DNA of 20,213 bases from a virus, in the IMG/VR virus record IMGVR_UViG_3300031857_001747, positions 1-20,213 of that record; one strand, 5' to 3'. The position numbers and the translations under genes are program-made. Shown here piece by piece: positions 19,873-20,213 of the stretch. How positions within the stretch are numbered: position 1 is the first letter of the stretch; every line of letters begins with the position of its first letter. The notes below the pieces were generated by a model that saw nothing but the letters and a program-made list of their open reading frames with translations, did not search any database and was not told the origin of the DNA.

Positions 19873-19902
19873 AACCTTCAAACTTCAGCATGGAGAAACC
19901 GT

Positions 19903-20213
19903 ATGGCTTACGGCACCAATGCGCCTCAGGGTCTCGTACCCGTCAAGAAGCTCGATGGCTCTGCTTGGACCGGCGCGACAAATTCTTATCAAATTGTCAC
20001 AACCTACGCGACTGCCATTTTCCGTGGCGATCCCGTCACGATTGGTTCGACTGGCTACCTCGAAGTCGGCACTGCGGGCAACGCCTGCGTCGGCGTGTTC
20101 TGGGGTGTTAAGTACACCGACAGCACGGGCGTGGTTAAGTTCATGAACTACTGGCCCGGCAACCCGGGCGTTCTCACCGGCTCGACCGTCGAAGCTTTGG
20201 TTATCGACGATCC
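19903..20213 (+). CDS. Probable major capsid protein (partial, N-terminal 103 aa)
   Basis: ATG 19903 with GGAG 7 nt upstream; the frame runs off the window. It begins MAYGTNAPQGLVPVKKLDGS and continues with beta-rich segments TTYATAIFRGDPVTIGSTGY and ACVGVFWGVKYTDSTGVVKF. I recall MAYGxNAPxGLxP...N.YxI...YATxIFxGDPV as a structural/capsid protein of environmental tailed phages. Position after the scaffold and a dedicated strong promoter fit the most abundant virion protein. Confirmation needs the rest of the sequence. Confidence 0.75.
   Translation, partial: MAYGTNAPQGLVPVKKLDGSAWTGATNSYQIVTTYATAIFRGDPVTIGSTGYLEVGTAGNACVGVFWGVKYTDSTGVVKFMNYWPGNPGVLTGSTVEALVIDD

Overview
This window looks like the early/late junction of a tailed double-stranded DNA bacteriophage with a fairly GC-rich genome, probably infecting a Gram-negative (perhaps alphaproteobacterial) host. 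The evidence is a textbook packaging and head module on the plus strand (small terminase, large terminase, portal, scaffold, probable major capsid protein), facing away from a long minus-strand operon of tiny phage-type genes that ends in a primase/helicase. No integrase, tRNA, insertion sequence or CRISPR array was found. The host assignment is only an impression from base composition and protein style.

Layout. Positions 1-9858 are a leftward early arm of 33 ORFs. They are mostly 40-240 codons, joined by 1-8 nt start/stop overlaps, and include many below 60 codons that I translated by hand. It holds a Toprim/Walker-A primase-helicase cut by the window edge, a degenerate CHC2-like primase protein, a PD-(D/E)XK nuclease, a cluster of very small membrane or exported proteins, a Cro-like HTH protein, an AT-hook protein and a Cys-rich protein. 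Positions 9859-11820 are a divergent control region with only two small minus genes (10298-10684). It carries palindromic operators, dense TGTWACA heptamers beside an AT-rich hairpin, a roughly 490-nt gene-free block packed with stem-loops, a GC-rich palindromic block and a four-copy iteron-like array. Positions 11821-20213 are the rightward head-assembly arm. Unusually, it includes a GroES-like co-chaperonin and a Lys/Gly-repeat basic protein, and it ends in the probable major capsid gene, which has its own terminator, promoter and triple-hairpin leader.

Regulation is the most interesting part. A 19-bp inverted repeat, TGTTGA-N7-TCAACA, occurs in the control region. Its right arm coincides with the -35 hexamer of three leftward promoters at about 5.2, 7.5 and 11.2 kb, always in the same register. 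Three promoter cassettes (1.9, 5.2 and 7.5 kb) put a small hairpin with an invariant TGTGACG loop at the start of the transcript. The capsid gene has an analogous but unrelated leader of three hairpins that keep the loop TYACGTAT while one stem changes on both sides. Together these suggest a phage-encoded regulon with RNA-level control. The large structured block at 10686-11174 may be an undescribed noncoding RNA; its strand is unresolved because the promoter evidence and the G-U wobble evidence disagree.
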